Below, in pieces: positions 7,616 through 14,874 of a DNA stretch of 33,938 bases (position 1 is its first letter; each line of letters begins with the position of its first letter). A model generated the notes under the pieces. The model made no database searches and was not told where the DNA came from. It saw only the letters and a list, made by a program, of their open reading frames with translations. The DNA is from an uncultured bacterium (GTDB lineage: Bacteria > Verrucomicrobiota > Verrucomicrobiia > Verrucomicrobiales > V1-33). A program made the position numbers and the translations under genes. The DNA lies in the NCBI GenBank assembly GCA_903954065.1, contig CAJBME010000368.1, positions 1 through 33,938 on the forward strand, in the 5' to 3' direction.

Positions 7616-8524
7616 TTATGAGGAGGCGGTGAGGAGGGATGAGATCAGGGTACGGGCGACGGGGATTTCGTGGACGCTATCCTCGGTGAGGGAGACGCGG
7701 ATGGTATCGCCGATGCCATCGCTGAGGAGTGAGCCGATGCCGATGGCGGATTTGATGCGGCCGTCTTCGCCGTCGCCGGCTTCGGTGACGCCGAGGTGGA
7801 TGGGGTAATTCCAATCAGGGCCGAGTTCGTACAACCTTGCTACGAGCAGTCGGTAGGCGGCAATCATGACCTTGGGATTGCTGGCTTTCATGGAGAAGAC
7901 GAACTCGTGATAGCCGTGATCGCGGGCGATGCGGGCGAATTCGAGGGCGCTTTCGACCATTCCGAGAGGGGTATCGCCGTAGCGATTCATGATGCGATCG
8001 CTCAGCGACCCGTGATTGGTGCCGATGCGCATGGCGACGCCGCGCGTCTGGCAGAGGCGGACGAGCGGGCTGAAACGCTCGCGGATGCGATCGAGTTCCG
8101 CGGCGTATTGGGCATCAGAATACTCGACGATTTTGAATTTTTTGGAATCGGCGTAGTTACCTGGATTGACGCGCACTTTTTCGACCCATTGAGCGGCTTC
8201 CATGGCGGCTTCGGGTTTAAAGTGGATATCTGCGACGAGCGGGATGGTGCAGCCGTGGTGGCGCAGGCCGGCGGCGATGGCTTTGAGATTGGCAGCGTCT
8301 TTGACGGTGGGAGCGGTGATGCGGACGATTTCGCATCCGACGGCGACGAGGTCTAGCGTTTGCTGGATGCAGGCTTGAGTGTCCATGGTATCGCAGGTGA
8401 TCATGGACTGGACGCGGACGGGGTGATGGCCGCCGATACCGACGGATCCGACCCTCACCTCGCGAGTGAGGCGGCGGTGGTAATTGTAGAGGTCCGGGCA
8501 GTGCGGGGTGGTGGCGGCGGGCAT
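7616..8524 (-). CDS. ispG: IspG N-terminal part: catalytic TIM barrel only
   Basis: This 302-residue ORF is the TIM-barrel half of 4-hydroxy-3-methylbut-2-enyl-diphosphate synthase (MEP pathway, conversion of MEcPP to HMBPP). Motifs in order: VRVQSMI at 36-42, EIVRIT at 65-70, LVADIHF at 96-102, [15 protein letters not shown] at 116-130, [12 protein letters not shown] at 166-177, FSMKASN at 210-216, [16 protein letters not shown] at 245-260 with the likely catalytic E248, then [17 protein letters not shown] at 264-280. The ORF ends with TAA about 20 residues later, where a full-length long-type enzyme would continue into the A* domain. It has no cluster ligands, so it cannot act without the ORF at 4246-5178. 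Together the halves total 612 residues, close to the usual long form. It lies 72 nt downstream of rseP, an expected neighbour. Confidence 0.92.
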   Translation of the reverse strand: MPAATTPHCPDLYNYHRRLTREVRVGSVGIGGHHPVRVQSMITCDTMDTQACIQQTLDLVAVGCEIVRITAPTVKDAANLKAIAAGLRHHGCTIPLVADIHFKPEAAMEAAQWVEKVRVNPGNYADSKKFKIVEYSDAQYAAELDRIRERFSPLVRLCQTRGVAMRIGTNHGSLSDRIMNRYGDTPLGMVESALEFARIARDHGYHEFVFSMKASNPKVMIAAYRLLVARLYELGPDWNYPIHLGVTEAGDGEDGRIKSAIGIGSLLSDGIGDTIRVSLTEDSVHEIPVARTLISSLLTASS

Positions 8525-8538
8525 GGGGTGGGGGCCTT

Positions 8539-8601
8539 GAAGCTGGGCGGGCGGTTGCTGTAGCTGGGCGGACGGTTACTGAAGCTGAGCGGGAGCTTAC
8601 T
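8539..8601 (-). repeat. Three tandem 21-bp repeats between rseP and ispG-N
   Basis: Units at 8539-8559, 8560-8580 and 8581-8601 align without gaps; on the plus strand each reads G-(A/T)-AGCTG(G/A)GCGG and ends in CT. The third unit covers the rseP stop codon and the first ends 14 nt before the ispG-N start codon, so the array fills nearly the whole intergenic gap. It could arise by slippage and may affect coupling of the two genes. Confidence 0.7.
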
Positions 8602-10084
8602 GGGATGGGGCGGTGGCCGGGCGCGGGGCGAATTCGATGCGCTCGGGGCGGTCGCCGCTGCTGTCGGCGACGTCGCCCATATCTTTGAGAGTCACCATGA
8701 TGAAGAAACCGAGGACCAGCATGACGCAGGCGCTCTGCACGTATTCGAGGACGCGGACTTCGATAGGGCGGCGGCGGATCCACTCGATGATGGCCATGGT
8801 GATGTGGCCGCCGTCGAGGACGGGGAATGGCAGCATGTTCATGACCGCGAGGTTCACATTCAGAAAGACCGAGAACCAGAGGACCCAGCGCCAGGCTTCG
8901 GGATTCTGCAGGATCGTCATGTACGTGCGCACGATGGTGACCGGGCCACCCATGTGGGCCACGCTGATTTCACTTTTCGAGGCGATGCTGCCGATGAGGT
9001 TTTTCATCGATTGCAGACTTTCGCCAATTTGTTCAAAGGGCGTTTGGTGGAGGTGGGTGGTACGAAGCGCGGGGTCATCGAACGAGACGATGCCGAGTTC
9101 TGGGCGTTGAGCGGACGTGGGTTTGTCGGGTTTGCGCGGGGTGATGACGAGGTCCATCGGGGTTCCTTGGCGGGTGATGCCGAGGGTGAATGGAGTGGTG
9201 CCATTTTTTTCCACATGACTGTAGAGCATGATGAAATGGGCCATGGGCTGACCGTTGAGCGAGGTGAGTACATCGCCTGGGCGCAGGCCGGCTTCGTCGA
9301 CCGGGCTGTGGGGGAGGATGGATTCGACGCGCAGGGTGGCGGCGCGGCCGACCAGCCCGACTTTGCGGAGGGGCGGGCGTTTAAAGACAAAGTCGGTGAG
9401 GCGGGCGACTGGACCAGTGGCGGGGGTAGTGCTGCCGTCGAGGGCGACTAATTTCGGGGTGACAGGGACGTCTAGGGTGCGGCCGTCGCGTTCGACGGTG
9501 AAGATGATTTGGTCGCCGTGGCTCGAGACGATGCCCCAGATCACGCTGTTGACTTGGCCGTTCCAGCGTTGGACGGGCTGACCGTCGATGGCGCGGATGA
9601 TGTCGCCGATTTTGAGATCTGACTGGGCGGCGGGCATGTCGGGCGCGATGTACCCGATCTGCGTAGGTTCAGTTGGTTCATTGATTGGGCGTCCGACTTT
9701 CCAGACCATGACGGCGAAGACGACGGCCAGCATGATGCTGAAGAGAGGGCCGGCGAAAGCGACGATGATTTTATCCAGCGGGGTGATGGGTGGCAGTGAG
9801 GCGCGCGGTTCTTGGCCGGCACCCTCGATGGCATCCATGGGGGCCATTTGCGGGAGGGCGACGAATCCTCCGGCGGGAATCCAGCCGAGGCCGTATTGCA
9901 CGCCATTCCACGTTCTTTTCCAGATGGGCTGGCCGAACCAGATCTGGAATTTGTCGACTTTGAGCCCCCGCCACCGTGCGGCGAGGAAGTGCCCCCATTC
10001 ATGGACGAGGATCATGACGTTGAGGATCATCAACGCGAGGAAGATGGTCCAAGCGGTATGGAGCAGGGGCAGGATAGTGGACAT
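8597..10084 (-). CDS. rseP: RseP-type site-2 zinc metalloprotease (M50)
   Basis: A 495-residue inner-membrane protease that cuts transmembrane segments, classically of anti-sigma factors. The first membrane helix carries the zinc site HEWGH at 28-32. Further helices lie near 106-128, 398-418 and 448-466. Two PDZ domains occupy about 140-215 (GDIIRAIDGQPV) and 250-316 (GDVLTSLNGQPM). The third zinc ligand is in MNMLPFPVLDGGH, with LDG at 423-425. Length and layout fit the RseP/EcfE family. In many bacteria rseP sits beside MEP-pathway genes (dxr, ispG), as here, where ispG-N follows. Its own substrate cannot be told, since no sigma/anti-sigma pair is in the window. The stop codon lies inside the third unit of the 21-bp tandem repeat. 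No Shine-Dalgarno sequence precedes the ATG. Confidence 0.95.
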   Translation of the reverse strand: MSTILPLLHTAWTIFLALMILNVMILVHEWGHFLAARWRGLKVDKFQIWFGQPIWKRTWNGVQYGLGWIPAGGFVALPQMAPMDAIEGAGQEPRASLPPITPLDKIIVAFAGPLFSIMLAVVFAVMVWKVGRPINEPTEPTQIGYIAPDMPAAQSDLKIGDIIRAIDGQPVQRWNGQVNSVIWGIVSSHGDQIIFTVERDGRTLDVPVTPKLVALDGSTTPATGPVARLTDFVFKRPPLRKVGLVGRAATLRVESILPHSPVDEAGLRPGDVLTSLNGQPMAHFIMLYSHVEKNGTTPFTLGITRQGTPMDLVITPRKPDKPTSAQRPELGIVSFDDPALRTTHLHQTPFEQIGESLQSMKNLIGSIASKSEISVAHMGGPVTIVRTYMTILQNPEAWRWVLWFSVFLNVNLAVMNMLPFPVLDGGHITMAIIEWIRRRPIEVRVLEYVQSACVMLVLGFFIMVTLKDMGDVADSSGDRPERIEFAPRPATAPSQ

Positions 10085-10199
10085 GAGCCGGGATGAAGTG
10101 GCTCAACGAGCCAGAAAGTGATTCTAGCATCACCGGAGCCAGCCGCAAACGCCGAGGTGACGCATTACACCGGCCGTGGCCAGAGTGAGGCGATCGACT

Positions 10200-10451
10200 T
10201 TAGCGGGGTCGGCGACCGATGATGGAGCTCAACCCAGACAGGCCGACGGCCACGACGAGACCGAAGGCGAGGGTATCAATTCCTGGCACAAAACGCTTTT
10301 CGTAAGTGATTTGCTCGATCCCTGTGATCTCGTCCAGAGTATGAACGGCCACGGTGTTTTTTGACCAGCCCGGATGAGCGCCGTCAGCCGCCCACCAGAC
10401 AGCGGGGCCGAGGAAACTTATCACGGCAAGGAGGCGGAGAGCGAGACGCAT
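10200..10451 (-). CDS. Small two-TM membrane protein, unknown
   Basis: An 83-residue protein, not recognised. It has an N-terminal basic-then-hydrophobic segment (MRLALRLL to about residue 22) and a second hydrophobic segment near the C-terminus (about 60-77), with a polar loop of about 37 residues between. The loop contains TLDEITGIEQITYEKRF. The basic C-terminus (GRRPR) suggests an inside location. It precedes rseP by 115 nt on the same strand. The composition is that of a real membrane protein rather than a GC-rich shadow, but there is no independent support. Confidence 0.5.
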   Translation of the reverse strand: MRLALRLLAVISFLGPAVWWAADGAHPGWSKNTVAVHTLDEITGIEQITYEKRFVPGIDTLAFGLVVAVGLSGLSSIIGRRPR

Positions 10452-10500
10452 GATGAAGGGCTAATGGCTGAGAGGTGAGGAGGGGGTGAGAGGTGGGAGG

Positions 10501-10553
10501 TGAAAGCTGAAAGTTGAAAGTTGAAAGCTGAAAGCGGAAGGAGAGCTGAAAGC
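10501..10553. repeat. Heptanucleotide tandem repeat (TGAAAGY)
   Basis: Five perfect-register copies of TGAAAGC/TGAAAGT at 10501-10535 and a sixth at 10547-10553, after a GA-rich purine tract (10465-10500). It lies between the YceI gene and the small membrane-protein gene. It is a slippage-prone simple repeat of unknown effect. Confidence 0.75.
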
Positions 10554-10612
10554 TGAGGAGGGATTGGCTTTGCCTGTTGCCGGTGCCGAGTGGGCAGTGC
10601 TGGGCGGGGGCC

Positions 10613-11251
10613 TTATTTTTTCGGGGAGGCGCCGGCGATGGCTAGGCTGACCTCGATGTCATCGGCGACTTTGTCGGTAGGGGCGGCTGGATTGATGCCG
10701 TAGTCGCTACGTTTGATAGTGAACGTGGTGCGAACGACCATGAGGTCACCTTCCAGCTTGCCATTGCTGCGTTTGCCGAGCATCCCTGGCAGCAGGGTGA
10801 CTTTGGCGGGGACGCTGATGGTTTTTTCGGTACCTTTGAGGGAAAATTTCCCTTCGACGGTGGCGGTGGCGGTGTCGCCGGTCATTTTGAAGTCCGACAG
10901 GCTGTTGACGGTGAACTTGATTTCCGGGTGGGTGGTGGAGTCGATCCAGTCCTTACCGTGCATGTGTTCCTTCATGGCGGCGTTTTCGACGTGTAGCGAC
11001 GGGGCCGCGATGGTGATGACACCCTTGGTGGCCTCGGGTTTTTCACGGTCGATGGTCAGGGTTCCGGAAACGCCATTGGCTGAGCCGGTGATGGTTTCGA
11101 GCACGGCATCCAGCTTAAAAGTGGCATTATTCACGCCTTTGGGGTCTTTGAAGTCGAATGTTTGTTCGGCGGCGTGGGTGGCTGGCCCGGCGGCGAGCAA
11201 GGTAGCGGCGAGCAGGCGGGTGGAGGCGAGGATGAAGGTGGATGAATTCAT
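10613..11251 (-). CDS. YceI-family secreted protein
   Basis: A 212-residue exported lipocalin-like protein. I use the ATG at 11251, since from there a signal peptide is clear (STFILASTRLLAATLLAAGPATHA, cut before AEQ). An in-frame start at 11317 would add a Pro-rich leader unlike a signal sequence. The mature part has the YceI pattern: FDFKDPKGVNNATFKLDAVLETITGSA near the start, then a central IDSTTHPEIKFT motif and KGTEKTISVPAKVTL. YceI proteins form a beta barrel that holds an isoprenoid or other amphiphilic lipid in the periplasm; the ligand here is not known. It follows the ThuA-domain gene by 89 nt on the same strand. A second, divergent YceI-like protein is in the polyketide operon at 25707. 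Confidence 0.85.
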   Translation of the reverse strand: MNSSTFILASTRLLAATLLAAGPATHAAEQTFDFKDPKGVNNATFKLDAVLETITGSANGVSGTLTIDREKPEATKGVITIAAPSLHVENAAMKEHMHGKDWIDSTTHPEIKFTVNSLSDFKMTGDTATATVEGKFSLKGTEKTISVPAKVTLLPGMLGKRSNGKLEGDLMVVRTTFTIKRSDYGINPAAPTDKVADDIEVSLAIAGASPKK

Positions 11252-11340
11252 GGGATTGGGGTGTGGGCGGCCGGTATTCCGAGGGAGTGGGACTACTGGG
11301 CCGGGGCGGGAGTTCAAATTTTCCCGAGGGGGGCGGCGGG

Positions 11341-12180
11341 TTATTTGGTGGTGGTGGTCGGCCCGAAGCCGGCAGCGGCTTGGCCTTGGTCGTCTAATTT
11401 GCCGACGGACCAGAGCAGCCCGCGGGTGATGAAGTCGAGGTAGCGGTCATCGGCGACCGTTTCGTTATTATGGCCGATGGTGGTGGAGAAGATCCGGGTT
11501 TTTTTCGGGCCGTAGTGATTGGTCCAAGCGACGACGGCTTCTTGTTTCCCTTGGGTGCCGCGGGCGAGGACGTGGGCGGTGGGGAAAATGGTATGGTTGT
11601 TATAAAGCTCTTCCTTGCTGGTGGTCCATCCGGTGAGGCCTTTGGTGACTGGATGGCTGGCGTCTGTCATGGTGACGGCGATGGGTTCCTGCGGGCCATG
11701 GCCGCTCGACTGGAGACCGAGCATTTCGAACCACAAGGCGTCGGGGGAGCCTGGTTCTACTGGGGAGTTGAAAATCCCCACGCGGTAGCTGTGCATGGCG
11801 CAGTGGAGATTGACGGCGGGCACGCCCTCGCGGTGGGCGGCGACGACGTTTTCGACGAGGGCGGCGTCTTTGACATCGGCAGTGCATTCATCGTGAATAA
11901 CGACGTCGTATCCCTCGGCCCATTTCGGGTTTTCGTATTCTTTAAAGCGGAAGCTGGTGCCGCTATCGGCGGTGTAAAGGACGTCGACGGTCAAGTTGGC
12001 GCGTGCTTCGAGACCGGCTTTGAGGATTTCTTTTTGTTTGGCGTAATCGTGGCAGCATCCGCCGATGACGAGCAGGGCGCGCAGGGGTTTGGGGGTGCTG
12101 GCGCGTTCAGCGGCGCGCAGGCTGAGGCCGAGGGCGGTGGCGAGGATGGCCAGACTGGTGAGCAGGGCGGTGGATTTCAT
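11341..12180 (-). CDS. Secreted ThuA-domain protein
   Basis: A 279-residue protein with a signal peptide (about residues 1-24, ending LRAAE) and a ThuA-like, class-I-glutamine-amidotransferase-like fold. Seen features: LRALLVIGGCCHDY near 33-46, YDVVIHDECTADVKD, VPAVNLHCAMHSYR, the HPVTKGLTGW motif typical of ThuA proteins, and a final strand-helix with RIFSTTIGHN and YLDFITRGLLWSVG. ThuA was named for trehalose utilisation, but most secreted members in planctomycetes and verrucomicrobia have no assigned reaction and often accompany sugar-degrading enzymes. No sugar enzyme is adjacent here. The C-terminal tail is Gly/Thr-rich. The family call is firm; the function is open. Confidence 0.88.
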   Translation of the reverse strand: MKSTALLTSLAILATALGLSLRAAERASTPKPLRALLVIGGCCHDYAKQKEILKAGLEARANLTVDVLYTADSGTSFRFKEYENPKWAEGYDVVIHDECTADVKDAALVENVVAAHREGVPAVNLHCAMHSYRVGIFNSPVEPGSPDALWFEMLGLQSSGHGPQEPIAVTMTDASHPVTKGLTGWTTSKEELYNNHTIFPTAHVLARGTQGKQEAVVAWTNHYGPKKTRIFSTTIGHNNETVADDRYLDFITRGLLWSVGKLDDQGQAAAGFGPTTTTK

Positions 12181-12280
12181 GGGTGGCAGTGGGTGTGGGG
12201 GTTTGGGTTTTTGGGATGAAAGAGGATAAATTGGGAGCGGGACGAGGGAAAAGCGAGTGGCAGAAACGGGCGTAGGTTGT

Positions 12281-13054
12281 TTACCAATTCATTTCCCGCT
12301 GGGCGGCCTCGAGGATGAGGCGGTGGGCTTGGACCCGGTCATGGAGGCAGAATTCGGAGGGGGTTTCGAAGGTCAGGGTATGCGAGGCGTGGTGGAAGTG
12401 AAGGGCCATGGCTTCGGCGTGACCGGGCAGGTCGCGGGGCGGGGTGGACCGTCGGATGACGCCGTCGACGGCGCGGCGTCCCTCGATGCGGGGCCGGTTT
12501 TCGCGGGGTATGACCGGGTCGCTGGCGGCGAGGAATTGGGCGCCGAGGTGTGGGGCGTGGCGGCGGCTGAGTTCGTAGCAGTAGGTGCCGCGGGCGTCGT
12601 AATCTTCGTGGAGGCAGAGACCGAGGGCGAACTGGCGAGTTCCCAGCCAATCACGCCATGGGGTGATCAGCGGGTGGTCGATGCGGTGAAACTGGCGGTT
12701 GAGGTCTTCGCCGAGGTGGTCGGTGCGGGTGTTGGCGGCGAAGCCGTGAGGGTTGAAGCATGGCACGATGGTGACGGGGCGGTCGCGCAGGTGGCGTGCG
12801 TGGGTTTCAAACCATTCGAGCAGGGCCCATGCGGGGGCAGGTTCATCGCCGTGCACGCCGGCGCTGAGGTAGAGACCGCCGGGTGACTGCCGGGCGGCGG
12901 GCGACTCGACGGCTATCACGGGCCAGCCGTTGAGGGCGGCCAGCGGGCGGTGGTGCCAGCCGGCCTGGCGTACGGCGGATTGCCACCGGCGCAGGAGCGC
13001 CCGGGCATCATGGGCCCGATGAGACGTGAGGAAGGCGAGCCGTGCCGCGTCCAT
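12281..13054 (-). CDS. M14-type zinc carboxypeptidase/deacylase-like protein
   Basis: A 257-residue cytosolic zinc hydrolase of the M14/succinylglutamate desuccinylase group. The zinc site is HGDE (H68, E71) with a third ligand at H149 in LCLHEDYD. Substrate-binding elements are NPHG at 101-104 and EDLNRQF at 116-122. The likely catalytic glutamate is E230 in LTFETPSEF. No signal peptide is visible. Similar proteins include murein-peptide amidase MpaA-like and aspartoacylase-like enzymes; I cannot choose between peptide and acyl substrates. It starts 5 nt after the end of the coiled-coil gene, so the two are very likely co-transcribed. Confidence 0.85.
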   Translation of the reverse strand: MDAARLAFLTSHRAHDARALLRRWQSAVRQAGWHHRPLAALNGWPVIAVESPAARQSPGGLYLSAGVHGDEPAPAWALLEWFETHARHLRDRPVTIVPCFNPHGFAANTRTDHLGEDLNRQFHRIDHPLITPWRDWLGTRQFALGLCLHEDYDARGTYCYELSRRHAPHLGAQFLAASDPVIPRENRPRIEGRRAVDGVIRRSTPPRDLPGHAEAMALHFHHASHTLTFETPSEFCLHDRVQAHRLILEAAQREMNW

Positions 13055-13059
13055 GAGGC

Positions 13060-13953
13060 TTAGCGACTTTTATCCTGCCGGGTCAGTTGTTGATTCAGGG
13101 CGATGGATCGCCGGTAATAAAAAATCCGTGAGATCAGTGGACGGTGTTTGCGCAGCACGGCGACGATGTCCGGGGAGCGGGATTCCAAGCGGTTGCTCAG
13201 GTAGTGGCCGACGGTGAAATAAAAGTTGGACTTGGCATTTTCGAGGGCCCCGATTTTGGCTGAGAGTTCGGCGATTTGTTTCGAGAGGCGTCCCACCTCG
13301 GCGGTCAATTCGGCTGTTTCCTCTTTGACTTTGGATTTGCTTTCATTCAACTCGGCCTCGATGCCGGCAATTTCATTTTCGAGGGTTTCGATGGCGGCGG
13401 TTTTGGCGTTGATGTCGCCGAGGTCGCCGGTGAATTCCTCCTTGAGTCTGGCCATGGCCGCCTCGGTTTTGACGACCTCGCTGCTGATGTCTTCGTCATT
13501 TTGTCCGAGCCGCCGCATGAGCTCGATTTTGGATTTTAAGTTCGTGTATTTCTTTTTTGTTTCTTCCTTCCAGTCTTTGAGTTGGTCGATTTCCCGCATT
13601 AGGCCGAGGGCTTCTTCCATGCGTTTTGATTTCAGTTCTCGAAGGCCTTTGAGGCGCGCTTCGGCGGCGTCTTCGATGTCGTACAGTGATTCCCTCAGTT
13701 GTTCATTGCGTTCATCGGCGGAGAGGGACGCCTGGCGCAGCATTTCCTGTTGTTGATCGAGGTCACGGATCTGCCAATATTCACCGGAGAGGTCGTCGAT
13801 GTCCTTGACGTCTGGCCAGGCCAGGCGTCCGAGCAAGTCTTCGGCTTCGCTGAGGATCTGGGTTTCGCGATTGATAGCGCCCCAGCGATGGCGTTCGCTG
13901 AGGATACCGAGTTTCGAGCCGATGCGGTGAAAGAAGTAGCCGAAGGCATTCAT
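13060..13953 (-). CDS. Long coiled-coil protein, unknown function
   Basis: A 297-residue protein from the ATG at 13953 (an in-frame ATG at 13995 adds a low-complexity leader). It begins NAFGYFFHRIGSKLGILSERHRWGAI, then from about residue 60 to 250 is almost wholly charged helix with heptad-spaced leucine and isoleucine, a long coiled coil. The last 45 residues return to a mixed sequence with aromatic residues (FYFTVGHYLSNRL, ISRIFYYRRS). No signal peptide or TM helix. It could be a scaffold or cytoskeleton-like protein, or a filament-forming partner of the adjacent peptidase. It does not resemble SMC proteins, as no ATP-binding motif is present. Confidence 0.75.
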   Translation of the reverse strand: MNAFGYFFHRIGSKLGILSERHRWGAINRETQILSEAEDLLGRLAWPDVKDIDDLSGEYWQIRDLDQQQEMLRQASLSADERNEQLRESLYDIEDAAEARLKGLRELKSKRMEEALGLMREIDQLKDWKEETKKKYTNLKSKIELMRRLGQNDEDISSEVVKTEAAMARLKEEFTGDLGDINAKTAAIETLENEIAGIEAELNESKSKVKEETAELTAEVGRLSKQIAELSAKIGALENAKSNFYFTVGHYLSNRLESRSPDIVAVLRKHRPLISRIFYYRRSIALNQQLTRQDKSR

Positions 13954-14179
13954 TCGGAGCGGCGGGGATGAGTGAGGGGACGGGCCATAGCGCAATTGAG
14001 AGCATGGCGGGCGGATGCGAAAGGACTTTTCGAAATTTGGTGAGAGAGAGGTGGGGCGTAGTGGATTTTTTCTCTTGTTTGAAAGCAGGGCGAGCGAAGA
14101 GTGAAGGCTGGCCGGGAGATTGCGCAGGCAAGCCTGGTCTCATTCGTTGGGTCTGGTCTTCTCCTGACCGGACGCATCC

Positions 14180-14210
14180 TTGTCACCCCGTGTCATCTCT
14201 CACCTCTAAT
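14180..14210 (+). promoter_or_regulatory. Candidate promoter of the EamA-like/ligase pair
   Basis: TTGTCA at 14180-14185 and TCTAAT at 14205-14210 with a 19-nt spacer. The ATG at 14226 lies 15 nt after the -10 box, so the transcript would have a leader of only about 8 nt. There is no ribosome-binding site in that space. Confidence 0.4.
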
Positions 14211-14225
14211 CCTTCGCGCACACCC

Positions 14226-14867
14226 ATGGGTCACCATTGGCTTCTCTTCGCCCTCATGACCGTTGTGTCGTGGGGAGTTTATGGTATTCTACTGCACAAA
14301 GGGCAGGTTTTGATGGGCGATCCGGTCAACGGTCGTTACAAAGCCTTCCTGCTGGTGGGGGTGGCGTATTTTGTGGTGGCCATTCTGGGGCCGTTGTTCA
14401 TTTTGAAGACATCCGGGGCGACTTGGAAGTTCACGGCGGGCGGTATCAACTGGAGTTTTATTGCGGGGGTGGCTGGGGCGATTGGGGCGTTTACCACGCT
14501 GTTGGCTTTGGGGGCGGCTTTTAAGGGGAAAGTGGCCAATCCCCCGGCGGTGGTCATGTCGATTGTTTTCGCTGGTGCGCCGGTGGTGAATGCGTTGGTT
14601 TCGATCTGGTTAGATCGGCTGGCTGGCAAATCGTATCATTTGCCGTTTCCGTTTGTGGCGGGCATTGTGATGGCGGCGGCTGGGGGGTTTATGGTGGTCA
14701 AATTCAAGCCATCGGCTCCGCCGGACAAGGCGGCTGCTCCGGCGGCGGTGGCGCCGGTGACGAGTGGGCTGGGGGGTGGGCTGATTCGTCCGACGACTGA
14801 GTTGGCGGCGGTCGCGGTGGCGGCGGGTTATACTGATGTCAGTACCCGTTCGTATCCGGTCACCTGA
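14226..14867 (+). CDS. Small EamA-like membrane protein
   Basis: A 213-residue inner-membrane protein with five predicted helices at about 5-24, 40-60, 77-97, 107-127 and 142-160, then a Pro/Ala-rich tail of about 50 residues. Five helices with small-residue packing (GVAGAIGAFTTLLALGAAF, PPAVVMSIVFAGAPVVNALVS) resemble one half of an EamA/DMT transporter, or a short multidrug-type unit that works as a dimer. The ATG at 14226 is used because the upstream extension is not membrane-like and no other start fits. The adenylate-forming ligase gene begins 7 nt downstream, so the two form an operon. Substrate unknown. Confidence 0.7.
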   Translation: MGHHWLLFALMTVVSWGVYGILLHKGQVLMGDPVNGRYKAFLLVGVAYFVVAILGPLFILKTSGATWKFTAGGINWSFIAGVAGAIGAFTTLLALGAAFKGKVANPPAVVMSIVFAGAPVVNALVSIWLDRLAGKSYHLPFPFVAGIVMAAAGGFMVVKFKPSAPPDKAAAPAAVAPVTSGLGGGLIRPTTELAAVAVAAGYTDVSTRSYPVT

Positions 14868-14874
14868 TACTGAG

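Noticed and set aside
4246..8524. Split ispG as a simple frameshift or sequencing error
   Set aside because: The halves are 2.4 kb apart with a complete different gene between, and each has its own start and stop at a domain boundary.
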